From: Collinsella sp.
GTDB lineage: Bacteria > Actinomycetota > Coriobacteriia > Coriobacteriales > Coriobacteriaceae
DNA: 64,000 nt
Reading direction: 5' to 3'
Assembly (NCBI GenBank): GCA_019414055.1
Contig: DXMV01000011.1
Location: 24,710 to 88,709 of the forward strand
In this document: positions 8,437 through 17,018 of the stretch, piece after piece
Layout: each line of letters opens with the position of its first letter
Position numbering within the stretch: the first letter of the stretch is position 1
Notes under the pieces: model-generated
Told to the model about the DNA's origin: nothing
Database searches by the model: none
The model's input: only the letters and a program-made list of their open reading frames with translations
Position numbers and translations under genes: made by a program

Positions 8437-8886
8437 ATGCAGCAGAACGACGAGACACGTTTTGAGGACTTTGTCGGACTGATCAGCGGCCTCTACAAGG
8501 AGATTCAGCGCATCAAGACGTCCGAAGGCGCAAGGCTCGGCCTTAAGGGCTCCGATGTCATGTGCCTGTACTATCTTGAGCGCAGCAAGGACGGCCTGAC
8601 TGGCGCCGACCTCGCCCGCATGGCCGGCGTTACCCGTGCCGCCGTTTCGCGCACACTGGCTCATCTGGAGGAGGGCGGCTACGTCGAGGTTGACGACTCG
8701 GGTGATGCGGCCGTCAAGTACCGTGCTCCGGTGCGCCTGACTGCTCTGGGCGGCGAGAGCATGAGCGAGGCCGATCGCATCATTCGCGATGTGCTCGATA
8801 CCACCGGCAAGGCCATGGGCGTGGAGCAGCGCGAGCAGATGTATGCGTCGCTGCGCACGATCCTCAGCACCCTGCGCGAGATTTAG
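8437..8886 (+). CDS. MarR-family transcriptional regulator
   Basis: 149 residues with the MarR winged-helix layout: an N-terminal dimerisation helix, LGLKGSDVMCLYYL, then LTGADLARMAGVTRAAVSRTLAHLEEGGYV as helix-turn-helix (about residues 50-80; motif quoted in parts: GADLARMAG, RAAVSRTL), a wing with YRAPVRLTALG, and a long C-terminal helix. Such proteins repress small operons in response to phenolic or other ligands. It precedes the degV-family gene by 119 bases in the same direction, so the two could be linked. The ligand and targets are not visible. Confidence 0.85.
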   Translation: MQQNDETRFEDFVGLISGLYKEIQRIKTSEGARLGLKGSDVMCLYYLERSKDGLTGADLARMAGVTRAAVSRTLAHLEEGGYVEVDDSGDAAVKYRAPVRLTALGGESMSEADRIIRDVLDTTGKAMGVEQREQMYASLRTILSTLREI

Positions 8887-9005
8887 AGCCGCGCTGGCAC
8901 TATCTTTCAGCCAACAACTGCATCGTCCCGTTTGAGCGCGCACGCCGCGCCGGGACATTGTTGTCAAAATTCCCTGCGCGAGACCTGCGCAAGAAAGGAT
9001 TCGCT

Positions 9006-9860
9006 ATGTCCGTCCGCATTATTACCGATTCCGCGAGCGATATGTCTCCAGCGGAGCACCCCGCTCTGCGTGTTCTGCCGCTGTCCGTCACCTTTGGCAC
9101 CGATGTGTACATGGATGGCGTCGACATCGATCACCAACGCTTTTACGAGATGCTCGTGGAGCGTGATGAGCTGCCCAAGACCGGTCAGGTCAACCCGTAC
9201 GCCTTTTCGCAGGCGATTGCCGAGGTTCGTGAGGCCGGCGACGAGGCGGTGATTATTACCGTGGGTGCCAAGCTTTCGGGCACCAACCAGAGTGCTCGCA
9301 CCGCACTTGCCGAGGCGCCGGGCGGCGACGTGTATGTGGTGGATAGCAACAACGTCACCCTGGGCGAGCGCGTGCTGGTCGAGTATGCGCTGCGCTTGGT
9401 GGACGAGGGCCAGGGCGCGGCTCAGGTTGCGGCGGCTGTCGAGGCCGTTCGCGACCGCGTGGTGGTCATCGGTTTGCTTGAGACGCTGGAGTACCTGGTG
9501 CGCGGAGGCCGCTTGTCTGCTGCGGCCGGCGCCGTGGGTACGCTACTCAACGTGAAGCCTGTTGTGGCCGCCGAGGATGGCCTGATCATGCAACTGGGTA
9601 AGGCGCGCGGTTCCAAGAACGGTCGTAACCTGCTCAACCAGAAGGTCGAAAAGGCGGGCGGCATCGACTTTTCCATGCCGCTGGCGCTCGGCTATACGGG
9701 CCTTTCGGATGCGGTGCTCAAGAAGTATATCGAGGACAGTGCGGCGCTGTGGGCTGGCCATGCCGAGAGCGAGCTGCCCATCCACACCATTGGCGCCACT
9801 ATCGGCACCCACGTGGGCCCCGGCGCCGTAGCCGTAGCCTTCTTCCGCCCCGCCAACTAG
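9006..9860 (+). CDS. DegV-family fatty-acid-binding protein
   Basis: 284 residues. It opens with RIITDSASD, the DegV N-terminal motif, and carries ITVGAKLSGTNQSA and LEYLVRGGRLS at the expected places. DegV/FakB proteins bind one fatty acid in a deep pocket and present it to the kinase FakA for phosphorylation; no fakA is nearby. The frame is open 48 bases further upstream, but the ATG at 9006 follows GAAAGGA and starts exactly at the family's N-terminus. It ends in a CTGTCCCC-loop terminator. Cytosolic. Confidence 0.92.
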   Translation: MSVRIITDSASDMSPAEHPALRVLPLSVTFGTDVYMDGVDIDHQRFYEMLVERDELPKTGQVNPYAFSQAIAEVREAGDEAVIITVGAKLSGTNQSARTALAEAPGGDVYVVDSNNVTLGERVLVEYALRLVDEGQGAAQVAAAVEAVRDRVVVIGLLETLEYLVRGGRLSAAAGAVGTLLNVKPVVAAEDGLIMQLGKARGSKNGRNLLNQKVEKAGGIDFSMPLALGYTGLSDAVLKKYIEDSAALWAGHAESELPIHTIGATIGTHVGPGAVAVAFFRPAN

Positions 9861-9870
9861 CTTTCCGGTC

Positions 9871-9910
9871 AAAACCACCACAAAGGTGCCTGTCCCCTTT
9901 TTGGTGGTTT
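9871..9910 (+). terminator. Terminator hairpin, CTGTCCCC loop family
   Basis: Same stem as 8293-8335 with one mismatch (TTTTTGG for TTTGTGG), 10 bases after the degV-family stop. Confidence 0.8.
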
Positions 9911-9939
9911 ATGCTGGTTTGGGTTGAAGGGAGCGAGCA

Positions 9940-10260
9940 ATGGCGTCTGAGGGCTTTTTTGAGCGGGTGTACGAGGTGGTCGAGCAGATCCCCGAAGGGA
10001 TGGTCGCCACGTACGGCCAGGTGGCGCTGCTCGCCGGTCGTCCACGAAGTGCGCGGTACGTGGGGTATGCCCTGCATAGCAATCCGCGCCCTGGTCAGAT
10101 TCCCTGCCATCGTGTGGTGTTTGCCGATGGCCGCATTTGCGAGGGCTTTGCTTTTGGCGGTCCCGATGCTCAGCGCGAACTTTTGCTGGGGGAGGGCGTG
10201 ACGTTTAAGGACGACATGCACGTCGACTTGGCCGTCTGTCGCTGGCCAGCAGGGCTCTAG
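9940..10260 (+). CDS. MGMT-family DNA-binding-domain protein (O6-alkylguanine repair type)
   Basis: 106 residues, corresponding only to the C-terminal DNA-binding/active-site domain of O6-methylguanine-DNA methyltransferases. The motif IPCHRVV is intact, so the acceptor cysteine is kept; alkyltransferase-like (ATL) proteins of the same size have tryptophan there. It could be a minimal methyltransferase or a lesion-recognition protein. A preceding GAAGGGAGCGAGC supplies the ribosome site. Short, cytosolic, flanked on both sides by GGGGAC-family terminators, so an independent unit. Confidence 0.85.
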   Translation: MASEGFFERVYEVVEQIPEGMVATYGQVALLAGRPRSARYVGYALHSNPRPGQIPCHRVVFADGRICEGFAFGGPDAQRELLLGEGVTFKDDMHVDLAVCRWPAGL

Positions 10261-10276
10261 CGGCTCCGCCGTGGCC

Positions 10277-10317
10277 AAAACCACCACAAAGGTGCCTGTC
10301 CCCTTTGTGGTGGTTTT
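10277..10317 (+). terminator. Terminator hairpin, CTGTCCCC loop family
   Basis: AAAACCACCACAAAGG/CCTTTGTGGTGGTTTT around TGCCTGTCC, 16 bases after the MGMT-family stop. Fourth copy of this stem within 3 kb. Confidence 0.85.
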
Positions 10318-10410
10318 AGTTTACCGGGGTTAACTTATGGAGAAGGTGTGACGGCGTATTTTGCCGTTAGAAAGTAAACCACGGTGAACTATATTGTTTT
10401 CAGCAACGGA

Positions 10411-10540
10411 GCAGGCAATAGGCGATGAAAAAGCCTGCCCTGTTGAGTTTGATTCGCATTCCTCCCCTCTGTGCGATTCAACGGTGTACTTCGGGAACAG
10501 GCCCGCTGGCAACTAACTGCCAGCGGGCCTGTTCCTGTTT
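10411..10540 (+). ncRNA. Candidate structured RNA between convergent genes
   Basis: Three successive hairpins: GCAGGC/GCCTGC (about 10413-10438), TTGATTCGCA/TGCGATTCAA (about 10449-10481, one mismatch) and an 18-bp perfect stem at 10494-10511/10518-10535 followed by TGTTTGT. There is no ORF with a ribosome site. The gap 10318-10644 lies between the convergent MGMT-like and trpS genes. The last hairpin looks like a terminator in search of a gene, which suggests an RNA gene on the plus strand. No known family recognised. Confidence 0.4.
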
Positions 10541-10582
10541 GTCGGGGGAGTGCGATGGACGGAGCCGAACCGGTCGGGTAAC

Positions 10583-10610
10583 AAAAAAGCGGACGCCGTA
10601 GCGCCCGCTC
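10583..10610 (-). terminator. Terminator of trpS
   Basis: On the minus strand AGCGGGCGC/GCGTCCGCT with a TACG loop, followed by TTTTTT, 35 bases past the trpS stop. Confidence 0.85.
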
Positions 10611-10644
10611 TAAAGCAATCGAAAGCTCAAGCCAGCAGATCGGT

Positions 10645-11694
10645 TTAGTACACCATGCCCATGGCGTCCTGAACCTCGGCCAGGGTCTGCTCGGCGATCT
10701 CGTTGGCGCGGCGATTGCCCTCATGCAGCACGTCCTTCACGTAATCCAGGTCGTTCTCGTAGCGCTGGCGACGCTCGCGGATCGGGGCGAAGTACTCGTT
10801 GACGGCCTCGGTCACGTACTTCTTGAGCTGGCCGGAGCCGCCCATGCCGATCTCCTCGGCAATCTCGACCTCGGAACGACCGGTGCAGATGGCGGCCGTC
10901 GAAAGCAGGCCGGACACGCCGGGGCGGTTCTCGGGATCAAACGTGATCATGCGCTCGGAGTCGGTCTGGCTCTTCTTGATGCGCTTGGCCGTCTCCTCGG
11001 CGGTCATCGAGATGTTGATGGCGTTGCCGTAGCTCTTGCTCATCTTGCGACCGTCAAGGCCGGGCAGCAGCGGGGTCTCGGACAGCAGCGCTTCGACCTC
11101 GGGAAATACCTTGCCGTAGCGGTTGTTAAAGCGGCGTGCGATGGTACGGGTGAGCTCGATGTGCGGCAGCTGGTCGCGGCCGACGGGAACCACGTTGCCC
11201 TTGCAGAACAGGATGTCGCAGGCCTGGTGCACCGGATAGGTGAGCAGAAGGCCGGTGAGCTCGTGGCCCGAGGCCTCCATCTCGGCCTTAACCGTGGGGT
11301 TGCGCGCCAGCTCGGCCTCGGAGACCAGCGACAGGAACGGCAGCATGAGCTGGTTGGCGGCGGGTACGGCGGAGTGCGCGTAGATCATGGTCTTGTCGGG
11401 GTCGATACCGCAGGCAAGGTAGTCCATGACCATGTTGTACACGTTGTCCTGGATATGCTCGGTGGTGTCGCGGTCGGTGATGACCTGGTAGTCGGCGATG
11501 AGCACGTTGGTCTTGGCGCCCATGTTCTGCAGTTCAACACGGCCCTTGAGGGTGCCGAAGTAGTGACCCAGGTGCAAGCGTCCGGTCGGGCGGTCGCCGG
11601 TGAGCATAGTGAACTTCTCGGGCGTCTTTGCCAGACCCTCGCGAATGGCGTTGCTCTTTTGCAGCGCTACTTCGTAGCTGTTCTCGTTTGGCAT
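10645..11694 (-). CDS. trpS: Tryptophanyl-tRNA synthetase
   Basis: 349 residues, the usual length for a bacterial class Ic TrpRS, which charges tRNA-Trp with tryptophan. The HIGH-type motif appears as HLGHYFG within TGDRPTGRLHLGH near residue 30, and KMSKS as GRKMSKSYGN near residue 215. The frame is open 150 bases upstream, but the ATG at 11694 has TAGGAGC in front and matches the family N-terminus. I looked for a T-box leader upstream and saw none. The gene sits downstream of the tagO-like gene on the same strand with a 178-base gap. Confidence 0.96.
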   Translation of the reverse strand: MPNENSYEVALQKSNAIREGLAKTPEKFTMLTGDRPTGRLHLGHYFGTLKGRVELQNMGAKTNVLIADYQVITDRDTTEHIQDNVYNMVMDYLACGIDPDKTMIYAHSAVPAANQLMLPFLSLVSEAELARNPTVKAEMEASGHELTGLLLTYPVHQACDILFCKGNVVPVGRDQLPHIELTRTIARRFNNRYGKVFPEVEALLSETPLLPGLDGRKMSKSYGNAINISMTAEETAKRIKKSQTDSERMITFDPENRPGVSGLLSTAAICTGRSEVEIAEEIGMGGSGQLKKYVTEAVNEYFAPIRERRQRYENDLDYVKDVLHEGNRRANEIAEQTLAEVQDAMGMVY

Positions 11695-11872
11695 GATTGC
11701 TCCTAACGTATGCGTATTGGTCAAGATGATAACGCGTTTATTGAAGGTGTTGAGGCGTAAGCAGGAGAGGGGCGAGAAAGGGCGGTTTGCGCGATGGGTA
11801 CGGAGCTGCGCAACGGGTGCGGCGCGGCTGCGCTTGGCCAGCGGCACCTGGGCGCATCCTCGGCAGCTTACC

Positions 11873-13072
11873 CTAGCGCCTGTGGTGGCGCTCTTCCCTA
11901 CGTTCCTCGGCTGCCTGCTCCTCCTGCTTAAAGGCGGGGTCGTCGGGGGTTACCAGCTCGTCTTCGTGCGTCCGCTTGTTGTAATGGTGGCGCAGGACGG
12001 GCTCAAACAGGTGCAGATGCTTGGCGAAGGCAGCCGAGCCAATGGCGAGCACGACAAAGATGAGCACGCGCGTGGGCACCTCGACCTGATTGATCGCGGC
12101 GGCGCCGGCCGAAAGCATGATGCACCAGGCGTAGATGAGCAGCACGGCCTGCTTCTGGTTGTAACCCTCTTGGATCAGGCGGTGGTGGATGTGGCCCTTG
12201 TCGGCCTGTCCGATGCTAATGTGGGCGCGCTTGCGGCGCACGATGGCGCTGAACGTGTCGATGATGGGCACGCCGGCTACGATGAGCGGGATGATGAGTG
12301 AGGTGAGCGCGGCGGTGCGGCTCACGTTGAGCAGCGAGATGGAGCCCAAAGCGAAACCCAACAGCAGCGACCCCGAGTCGCCCAAGAAGATGCTCGCGGG
12401 GTTGAAGTTGTAATGCAGAAAAGCCACGCACGAGCCAAAGAGCGCGATGGAGAGCGCGGCGGCGTCGATACGGCCCGAAAGCATGGCCATCGTGAACATG
12501 GTGAACGATGCGATGCCGCAAATGCCCGTGGCCAGGCCGTCGAGGCCGTCGATGAGGTTGATGATGTTGGTGAACGCCACCAGGTAGATCACGGTGATGG
12601 GGTAGGCGAGCCAGCCGAGCACGATCTCGCCAGGGGCAAACGGGTTGACGATGACGCCGATTTTAAGGCCGCCCACGCAGGCGATAAGCGCGGCGAGCAC
12701 CTGACCGGCCAATTTTTGCTTGGGCTTGAGTTGGAAGACATCATCGATCGCGCCGGTCGCAAAGATCACGGTAAAGGAGAGTGCCAGCACGGGGTAGCTG
12801 ATGTGCAGGCGCGGGTGCGGCACCAAAACGGGCGGCCAGCCCAGGTACCAGGTGCCCAGGATCTGCACGATGCAGGCGACGACGAGGCCCAAAAAGACCG
12901 CGGTGCCGCCCATGCGCGGGATGGGCTTAGTGTTGATACGGCGCTTGGAGGGATAGTCGACGGCGTCGAGCTTAATTGCCAGGCGCTTGACCAGGGGCAC
13001 CGTGAGAAAGGTCGTGATAAAGGCAGCGGCCGCCACGCATAAGTACGGTATGAAGCTCGTGGATGAAGCCAT
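11873..13072 (-). CDS. Undecaprenyl-phosphate sugar-phosphate transferase, TagO/WecA type
   Basis: 399 residues with about 11 TM segments. It transfers a GlcNAc-1-phosphate-type sugar from UDP-sugar to undecaprenyl phosphate, the first step for cell-wall or surface polysaccharides. Diagnostic motifs are present: PRMGG after the first TM pair, GAIDD (metal-binding), NLIDGLDGLA (catalytic loop), FLGDSGS, and the C-terminal HIHHRL motif that separates WecA/TagO/RgpG from MraY. The last ~45 residues form a charged cytosolic tail (HHYNKRTHEDE...EERHHRR). The upstream gap is long and contains a candidate 6S RNA. Confidence 0.92.
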   Translation of the reverse strand: MASSTSFIPYLCVAAAAFITTFLTVPLVKRLAIKLDAVDYPSKRRINTKPIPRMGGTAVFLGLVVACIVQILGTWYLGWPPVLVPHPRLHISYPVLALSFTVIFATGAIDDVFQLKPKQKLAGQVLAALIACVGGLKIGVIVNPFAPGEIVLGWLAYPITVIYLVAFTNIINLIDGLDGLATGICGIASFTMFTMAMLSGRIDAAALSIALFGSCVAFLHYNFNPASIFLGDSGSLLLGFALGSISLLNVSRTAALTSLIIPLIVAGVPIIDTFSAIVRRKRAHISIGQADKGHIHHRLIQEGYNQKQAVLLIYAWCIMLSAGAAAINQVEVPTRVLIFVVLAIGSAAFAKHLHLFEPVLRHHYNKRTHEDELVTPDDPAFKQEEQAAEERREERHHRR

Positions 13073-13311
13073 GAATCGAAAACCGCCAAGCGTCGAAGGA
13101 AAAGGTCAAAGGGCGCTACGCGCAAAAGGGCATAGCTGACCCATGATACTCGACCGAGGGGGTGCGGGGGTTTGCGCCGTGCGATTATCACGCGCTTACC
13201 AGATATTGGGATGTTGGCGGAGGTTCTGCCGAGTGCCGTTGTTGGGTGTCATACGGGATCTGCGATGGCAATTCTTGGCAAAATCGGCAAAAGAAAACCA
13301 CCCCCCACGTT

Positions 13312-13496
13312 ACGAAAATGAACCCACCTAAAACAGGTGGGTGCCCTCATCGACCGTTCCAGCGTCCTTAACAACGAAGGATACCTGTACTAAGTACGAC
13401 TGTGTGGGCTCCCTAAATAAACGCGACGGTTCACCCAGTTGCTCCGCGGGGGGCGGAATACCTACATCATAAAGCGGCGCTTTGTTGATTCCAGTC
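13312..13496 (-). ncRNA. ssrS: Probable 6S RNA
   Basis: A minus-strand segment of about 185 nt, highly structured and non-coding. The 3' part has GGGCACCCACCTG...AGGTGGGTTCA, a hairpin I associate with the 3' region of Firmicutes and Actinobacteria 6S RNAs. A central open region is flanked by CCGTCGCG/CGCTGGAACGG-like pairing and an apical hairpin TCCTT/AAGGA. A TGTAAT -10-like box (13502-13507) sits just upstream. 6S RNA mimics an open promoter and binds sigma-70 holoenzyme. Ends are approximate. The rest of the 13073-13609 gap shows nothing else. Confidence 0.6.
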
Positions 13497-13609
13497 TTGA
13501 CATTACAAAATTCGTGTCGGACGATTACGGCGCCTTGGGCTTGGAGCCGTCTGTGCGGTCCGGGCCTTTGCGTTTGAGCTGCTGAATCGTTGTTTTGGAG
13601 CATGTTTTT

Positions 13610-14548
13610 ATGCCGACGTCGTTGACCGAACTTTTTTCGCCCGCCTGCCATTTGTGTCCACGCCGTTGCGGCGCGGCACGCGACGAGGGCGCGCGTGGCG
13701 TGTGCGGCGCAGACGACACGCTTAAGGTTGCCCGCGCGGCGCTCCATATGTGGGAGGAGCCGCCTATCTCGGGCGAGGCCGGCTCGGGCACGATTTTCTT
13801 TAGTGGCTGTTCGCTCAAATGCGTCTACTGCCAAAACCACGAGATCTCGACGGGCAATTTTGGGCTTGAGATTTCGCCCGAGCGCCTGGTCGAGATTATG
13901 TTGGAGCTGCAGGACCAGGGCGCCAACAACATTAACCTGGTGACTGCGACGCATTATGCTCACCTGCTGCCGGCCGCGATTGCCGCAGCGCGGGAGCGCG
14001 GGCTGGACATCCCGATCGTCTATAACACGAGCGGCTATGAGCGGGCGAGTGCCGTGGCTGCCCTGGGTGACCTGGTTGATGTGTGGCTCACCGACTTTAA
14101 ATATGCCGATGCCGGGCTTGCGCAGTCGCTCTCTCATATTAAGGATTACCCGCGCGTGGCCGTGTCGGGCCTGGCACAGATGGCGCGCGAGATCGAGCGC
14201 CGCGGGGGAGAGCTGGTGGACGACGAAGGGCTCGTGAAGCGCGGTATCATCGTGCGTCACCTGGTGCTTCCGGGCCATGCGGACGATTCGTGCCGCGTAC
14301 TGGACCTGGTGTGGCAGACGGTGGGCGACGTGCCGATTTCGGTCATGAACCAGTACACGCCCAATGCGCTCATGCGCGAGCAGGGCGGCGAGTTGGCACG
14401 CGCCGTGACGCGCGAGGAGTACGAGCAGGTGCTCGATCATGCCGACGACTTGGGCTTTACGACCATGTTCTGGCAAGAAGGCGGCGCAGTGGACGAGAGC
14501 TTCACCCCGGCGTTTGACACTACCGGTGTTCTTACTAGTGCAAAGTAG
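13610..14548 (+). CDS. Radical SAM protein related to pyruvate formate-lyase activases
   Basis: 312 residues. CSLKCVYC (CxxxCxxC, near residue 72) binds the 4Fe-4S cluster of radical SAM enzymes; an N-terminal CHLCPRRCG segment adds extra cysteines, as in the COG1313 group of PflA-like proteins. Their targets are mostly unknown, so activation of a glycyl-radical enzyme is only a possibility. The frame is open to a TTG at 13595, but ATG at 13610 is spaced correctly from TTGGAG. The gene is single and ends in a composite hairpin region. Confidence 0.85.
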   Translation: MPTSLTELFSPACHLCPRRCGAARDEGARGVCGADDTLKVARAALHMWEEPPISGEAGSGTIFFSGCSLKCVYCQNHEISTGNFGLEISPERLVEIMLELQDQGANNINLVTATHYAHLLPAAIAAARERGLDIPIVYNTSGYERASAVAALGDLVDVWLTDFKYADAGLAQSLSHIKDYPRVAVSGLAQMAREIERRGGELVDDEGLVKRGIIVRHLVLPGHADDSCRVLDLVWQTVGDVPISVMNQYTPNALMREQGGELARAVTREEYEQVLDHADDLGFTTMFWQEGGAVDESFTPAFDTTGVLTSAK

Positions 14549-14556
14549 TGCGTTTG

Positions 14557-14642
14557 CCGATGATTTTTCTGGGACGGGGATAAATAATCATCGGGTGGCC
14601 CGGGCGTTCGAAAAGTAGTCAAAACAGCCCCGTCCCAAAAAG
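14557..14642 (+). terminator. Composite terminator with alternative pairings, GGGACGGGG core
   Basis: Two overlapping pairings are possible: CCGATGATT/AATCATCGG (14557-14594), whose loop carries GGGACGGGG, or that GGGACGGGG with CCCCGTCCC (14628-14636), which is followed by AAAAA and could also work on the minus strand. It begins 8 bases after the radical SAM gene stop. The loop core puts it in the same family as the hairpins near 7337 and 16875. Confidence 0.6.
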
Positions 14643-14657
14643 ACTGGGTATTGGGCG

Positions 14658-14685
14658 TTGACAGTTGGCGAGCCGTAGGTAAAAT
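14658..14685 (+). promoter_or_regulatory. Promoter of tRNA-Ala
   Basis: A perfect TTGACA -35 box and a TAAAAT -10 box with 16-bp spacing; the tRNA begins 14 bases after the -10. Confidence 0.75.
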
Positions 14686-14698
14686 ATCAACTTGTCCT

Positions 14699-14771
14699 GG
14701 GGACGTAGCTCAGTTGGGAGAGCGCTGCCGTCGCATGGCAGAGGCCGAGGGTTCGACTCCCTTCGTCTCCA
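14699..14771 (+). tRNA. tRNA-Ala (anticodon CGC)
   Basis: 73-nt cloverleaf. The anticodon stem CTGCC/GGCAG encloses GTCGCAT, giving anticodon CGC for GCG codons. The acceptor stem GGGGACG/CGTCTCC contains the G3-U70 wobble pair that identifies alanine tRNAs, and the discriminator base is A. CCA is not encoded. Confidence 0.95.
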
Positions 14772-14785
14772 CCCTTGGATTTGAT

Positions 14786-14817
14786 AAGCCGCTGACATTG
14801 TGTCGGCGGCTTTTTTT
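14786..14817 (+). terminator. Terminator of tRNA-Ala
   Basis: AAGCCGCTGACA/TGTCGGCGGCTT followed by T7, 15 bases after the tRNA. Confidence 0.85.
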
Positions 14818-14836
14818 AAAAAGAAAGGGCTGAACT

Positions 14837-15289
14837 ATGGCCGAGCTTGAGTCCCAACCATTGTCTGACGAGGAGCGCGCCGAGTTGGAAGAGCTCCGCG
14901 CCGAGAAAGCTCGTCGCGAGGCCCAGGAAGAGGCACGCCGCGAGCGTGAGGAGCTGGCCGCCCTGCGTGCCGAGCGCGAGAAGGCCGAGGAGGCCGCTGC
15001 GAAGGTTGCATCCGAGCCTGCGCCCGCGCCCAAGCCCGCCGCCGCGAAGCCCGCGCCCACTTCACCCAAACCTCAGCCCAAAAGAGCCGCTCACCCCAAG
15101 CCCGCCGAGCCCAAACCGAGCCGTGACGAGATGACCTTTGCCCAGCGCATGGTCACCTCCAAGGAGCCTGCGGGCGAGAATGAGATCCCCGGCATGGCTC
15201 CGGCTCAAAAAATCATCATCGTGCTCGCCCTCATCGCGTTTATCGTCTTTATGGTCTACACGATCACGGGTAGCATGGGCCTGCACTAA
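14837..15289 (+). CDS. Small coiled-coil protein with C-terminal membrane anchor
   Basis: 150 residues with three clear parts: residues ~1-60 are a Glu/Arg/Ala-rich coiled coil, ~61-100 are an Ala/Pro/Lys-rich linker, and ~123-145 (KIIIVLALIAFIVFMVYTI) form one hydrophobic helix close to the C-terminus. It would be a tail-anchored cytosolic coiled coil. I recognise no family and assign no function. The start follows GAAAGGGCTGAAC. It lies between the tRNA-Ala terminator and pncB, 82 bases ahead of the latter, and may share its transcript. Confidence 0.65.
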   Translation: MAELESQPLSDEERAELEELRAEKARREAQEEARREREELAALRAEREKAEEAAAKVASEPAPAPKPAAAKPAPTSPKPQPKRAAHPKPAEPKPSRDEMTFAQRMVTSKEPAGENEIPGMAPAQKIIIVLALIAFIVFMVYTITGSMGLH

Positions 15290-15371
15290 CCTGTTCACGC
15301 CGGGCTCCATGCCCGCACGTCCGCCTCGCCCAACCCTCAACCCCTGCACAACACATCCGAAAGGTCGCCCC

Positions 15372-16877
15372 ATGGCTTTGACCGACATCTCGCATCCCAC
15401 CGACATCGCAATGCTCACCGATCTGTACGAACTCACTATGGCCCAGGGTCTGTGGGAGAGCGGCAAGGCCAATGAGCAGGGTTGTTTTACGGCGTTTTAC
15501 CGCGACCATCCCTTTGGCAGCGCGTATGCCGTCATGTGCGGCACCGCCGAGCTTCCAGAGCTTGTCGAGAACCTGCGCTTTACGCCCGAGGACATCGACT
15601 ATCTAGCTTCGCTCCAGGCTCCGGCCGGTGGCGCGATGTTTAAGCCTGCATTCCTCGACTACCTACGCAACTTCCGCGCGCACGTGAACATTGACGCCGT
15701 GCCTGAGGGCGAGCTCGTGTTTCCGCGCGAGCCCATGGTGCGCGTCACCGGCCCGTCGTTGGAGTGCCAGCTGCTCGAGACCGCACTGCTCAACATCGTC
15801 GGCTTCCAGACGCTTGTTGCCACCAAGACGGCGCGCGTGGTACTGGCCGCCGATGGTCGCCCCGTTGCCGAGTTCGGCTTGCGTCGCGCCCAGGGTCCCG
15901 ATGGCGGCCTGGCTGTTGCGCGCGCGAGCTACGTGGCGGGCTGCTCGTCTACGTCCAACGTGCTTGCCGGACGCCGCTACGGCATTCCCGTCTTTGGCAC
16001 GCATGCGCATAGCTGGGTGATGAGCTTCGATTCCGAGCTCGAGGCATTCCGTGCGTTTGCCAAGTCGAGCCCCAAGAACTGCACGCTGCTTATCGACACG
16101 TACGACGTGCGCGAGGGCTGCGAACATGCCATTACGGTTGCCAAGGAGATGGAGGCGGCGGGCGAGCGCCTGTCGGCCATTCGCATCGACTCAGGCGACC
16201 TGGCTAAGTTGTCCAAGTATGTTCGCGGCCGTTTTGACGCCGAGGGCCTGCCCTATGTGGGGATTTCGGTCTCCAACGATCTGGACGAGTACACGATTCA
16301 GTCGCTGCTCGACCAGGGCGCACCTATCGATAGCTTTGGCGTGGGCACCAAGCTCGCGACCTGCTACGACCAGCCGGCGCTGGGCGGCGTGTACAAGCTT
16401 TCGGCCCGCCGCGCGAGCGAGACGGACCCGTGGACGCCGGTGGTGAAGCTTTCCGAGCAGCCCTACAAGCGCACGATCCCCGGCGTGCAGCGCGTGCGCC
16501 GTTATTACGACGGCTTTGGCGGCCCGGTCTGCGACATGATCTATGACGAGGACCATCTGGCAGGGGAGGGTGCCGCGCGCGGCAATACCCTTGTGGCCGT
16601 GAATGATGCCGCCTTGGTGACCGATGTGTCCGAGCTCGAGTATCGTGAGCTGCTGGTGCCGATCGTGCGCGACGGCAGCGCGGTGGCTCCTCGCGAGAGC
16701 ATCGAGGACGCGCGCGGCCGCTGCGCCTGGGCGCTCGATCATCTGGACGCTGCCTACAAGCGCTTTCTGTATCCGCAGACCTACGTGGTGGGCATGGAGC
16801 AGGGCCTGGCTCGGGTACGCGACGAGCTCGTGCGCAAGAACATGGCCGCGGCTTCGGCCTTCCCCTGGGCAAAATGA
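15372..16877 (+). CDS. pncB: Nicotinate phosphoribosyltransferase
   Basis: 501 residues. Makes nicotinate mononucleotide from nicotinate and PRPP with ATP hydrolysis, the entry step of NAD salvage. It starts with the family's LTDLYELTMAQGLW segment; EFGLRRAQGPDG and GTHAHSWVMSF are the conserved active-site blocks, and IRIDSGDLAKLS and FGVGTKLATCYD complete the phosphoribosyl-binding barrel. The ATG at 15372 (GAAAGG upstream) is the family start; the longer open frame is fortuitous. Its stop codon lies inside the first of two GGGGAC-core hairpins. Confidence 0.95.
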   Translation: MALTDISHPTDIAMLTDLYELTMAQGLWESGKANEQGCFTAFYRDHPFGSAYAVMCGTAELPELVENLRFTPEDIDYLASLQAPAGGAMFKPAFLDYLRNFRAHVNIDAVPEGELVFPREPMVRVTGPSLECQLLETALLNIVGFQTLVATKTARVVLAADGRPVAEFGLRRAQGPDGGLAVARASYVAGCSSTSNVLAGRRYGIPVFGTHAHSWVMSFDSELEAFRAFAKSSPKNCTLLIDTYDVREGCEHAITVAKEMEAAGERLSAIRIDSGDLAKLSKYVRGRFDAEGLPYVGISVSNDLDEYTIQSLLDQGAPIDSFGVGTKLATCYDQPALGGVYKLSARRASETDPWTPVVKLSEQPYKRTIPGVQRVRRYYDGFGGPVCDMIYDEDHLAGEGAARGNTLVAVNDAALVTDVSELEYRELLVPIVRDGSAVAPRESIEDARGRCAWALDHLDAAYKRFLYPQTYVVGMEQGLARVRDELVRKNMAAASAFPWAK

Positions 16878-16905
16878 TCCCTTGGGGACGGAGGAAAGCG
16901 GATCA
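16875..16905 (+). repeat. GGGGAC-core hairpin after pncB, copy 1
   Basis: TGATCC/GGATCA stem whose loop carries TTGGGGACGGAGGAAA. It begins at the pncB stop codon. Related to 16928-16958 and 26276-26304. Confidence 0.6.
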
Positions 16906-16927
16906 GTTGGCCTTGCGGCTCCTCCGG

Positions 16928-16958
16928 TGATCCGCATGCGACGGAGGAAAACGGATCA
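16928..16958 (+). repeat. GGGGAC-core hairpin after pncB, copy 2
   Basis: TGATCCG/CGGATCA stem, loop with GCGACGGAGGAAAA, then ATTTTC; this copy has the T tract of a terminator. Confidence 0.6.
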
Positions 16959-17018
16959 TTTTCTCGCTCGCCCGTTCGCCCGTTCGCCCGAACGCTCGAC
17001 ATTCGATTGGTTTGACGT

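Noticed and set aside
9940..10260. Alkyltransferase-like (ATL) protein call
   Set aside because: ATL proteins have Trp or Ala in place of the active cysteine; this one keeps PCHRV, so the MGMT-family name was preferred.
11695..11872. T-box riboswitch before trpS (and before argS)
   Set aside because: No AGGGTGGxACCGCG-type antiterminator or specifier stem seen in either upstream region.
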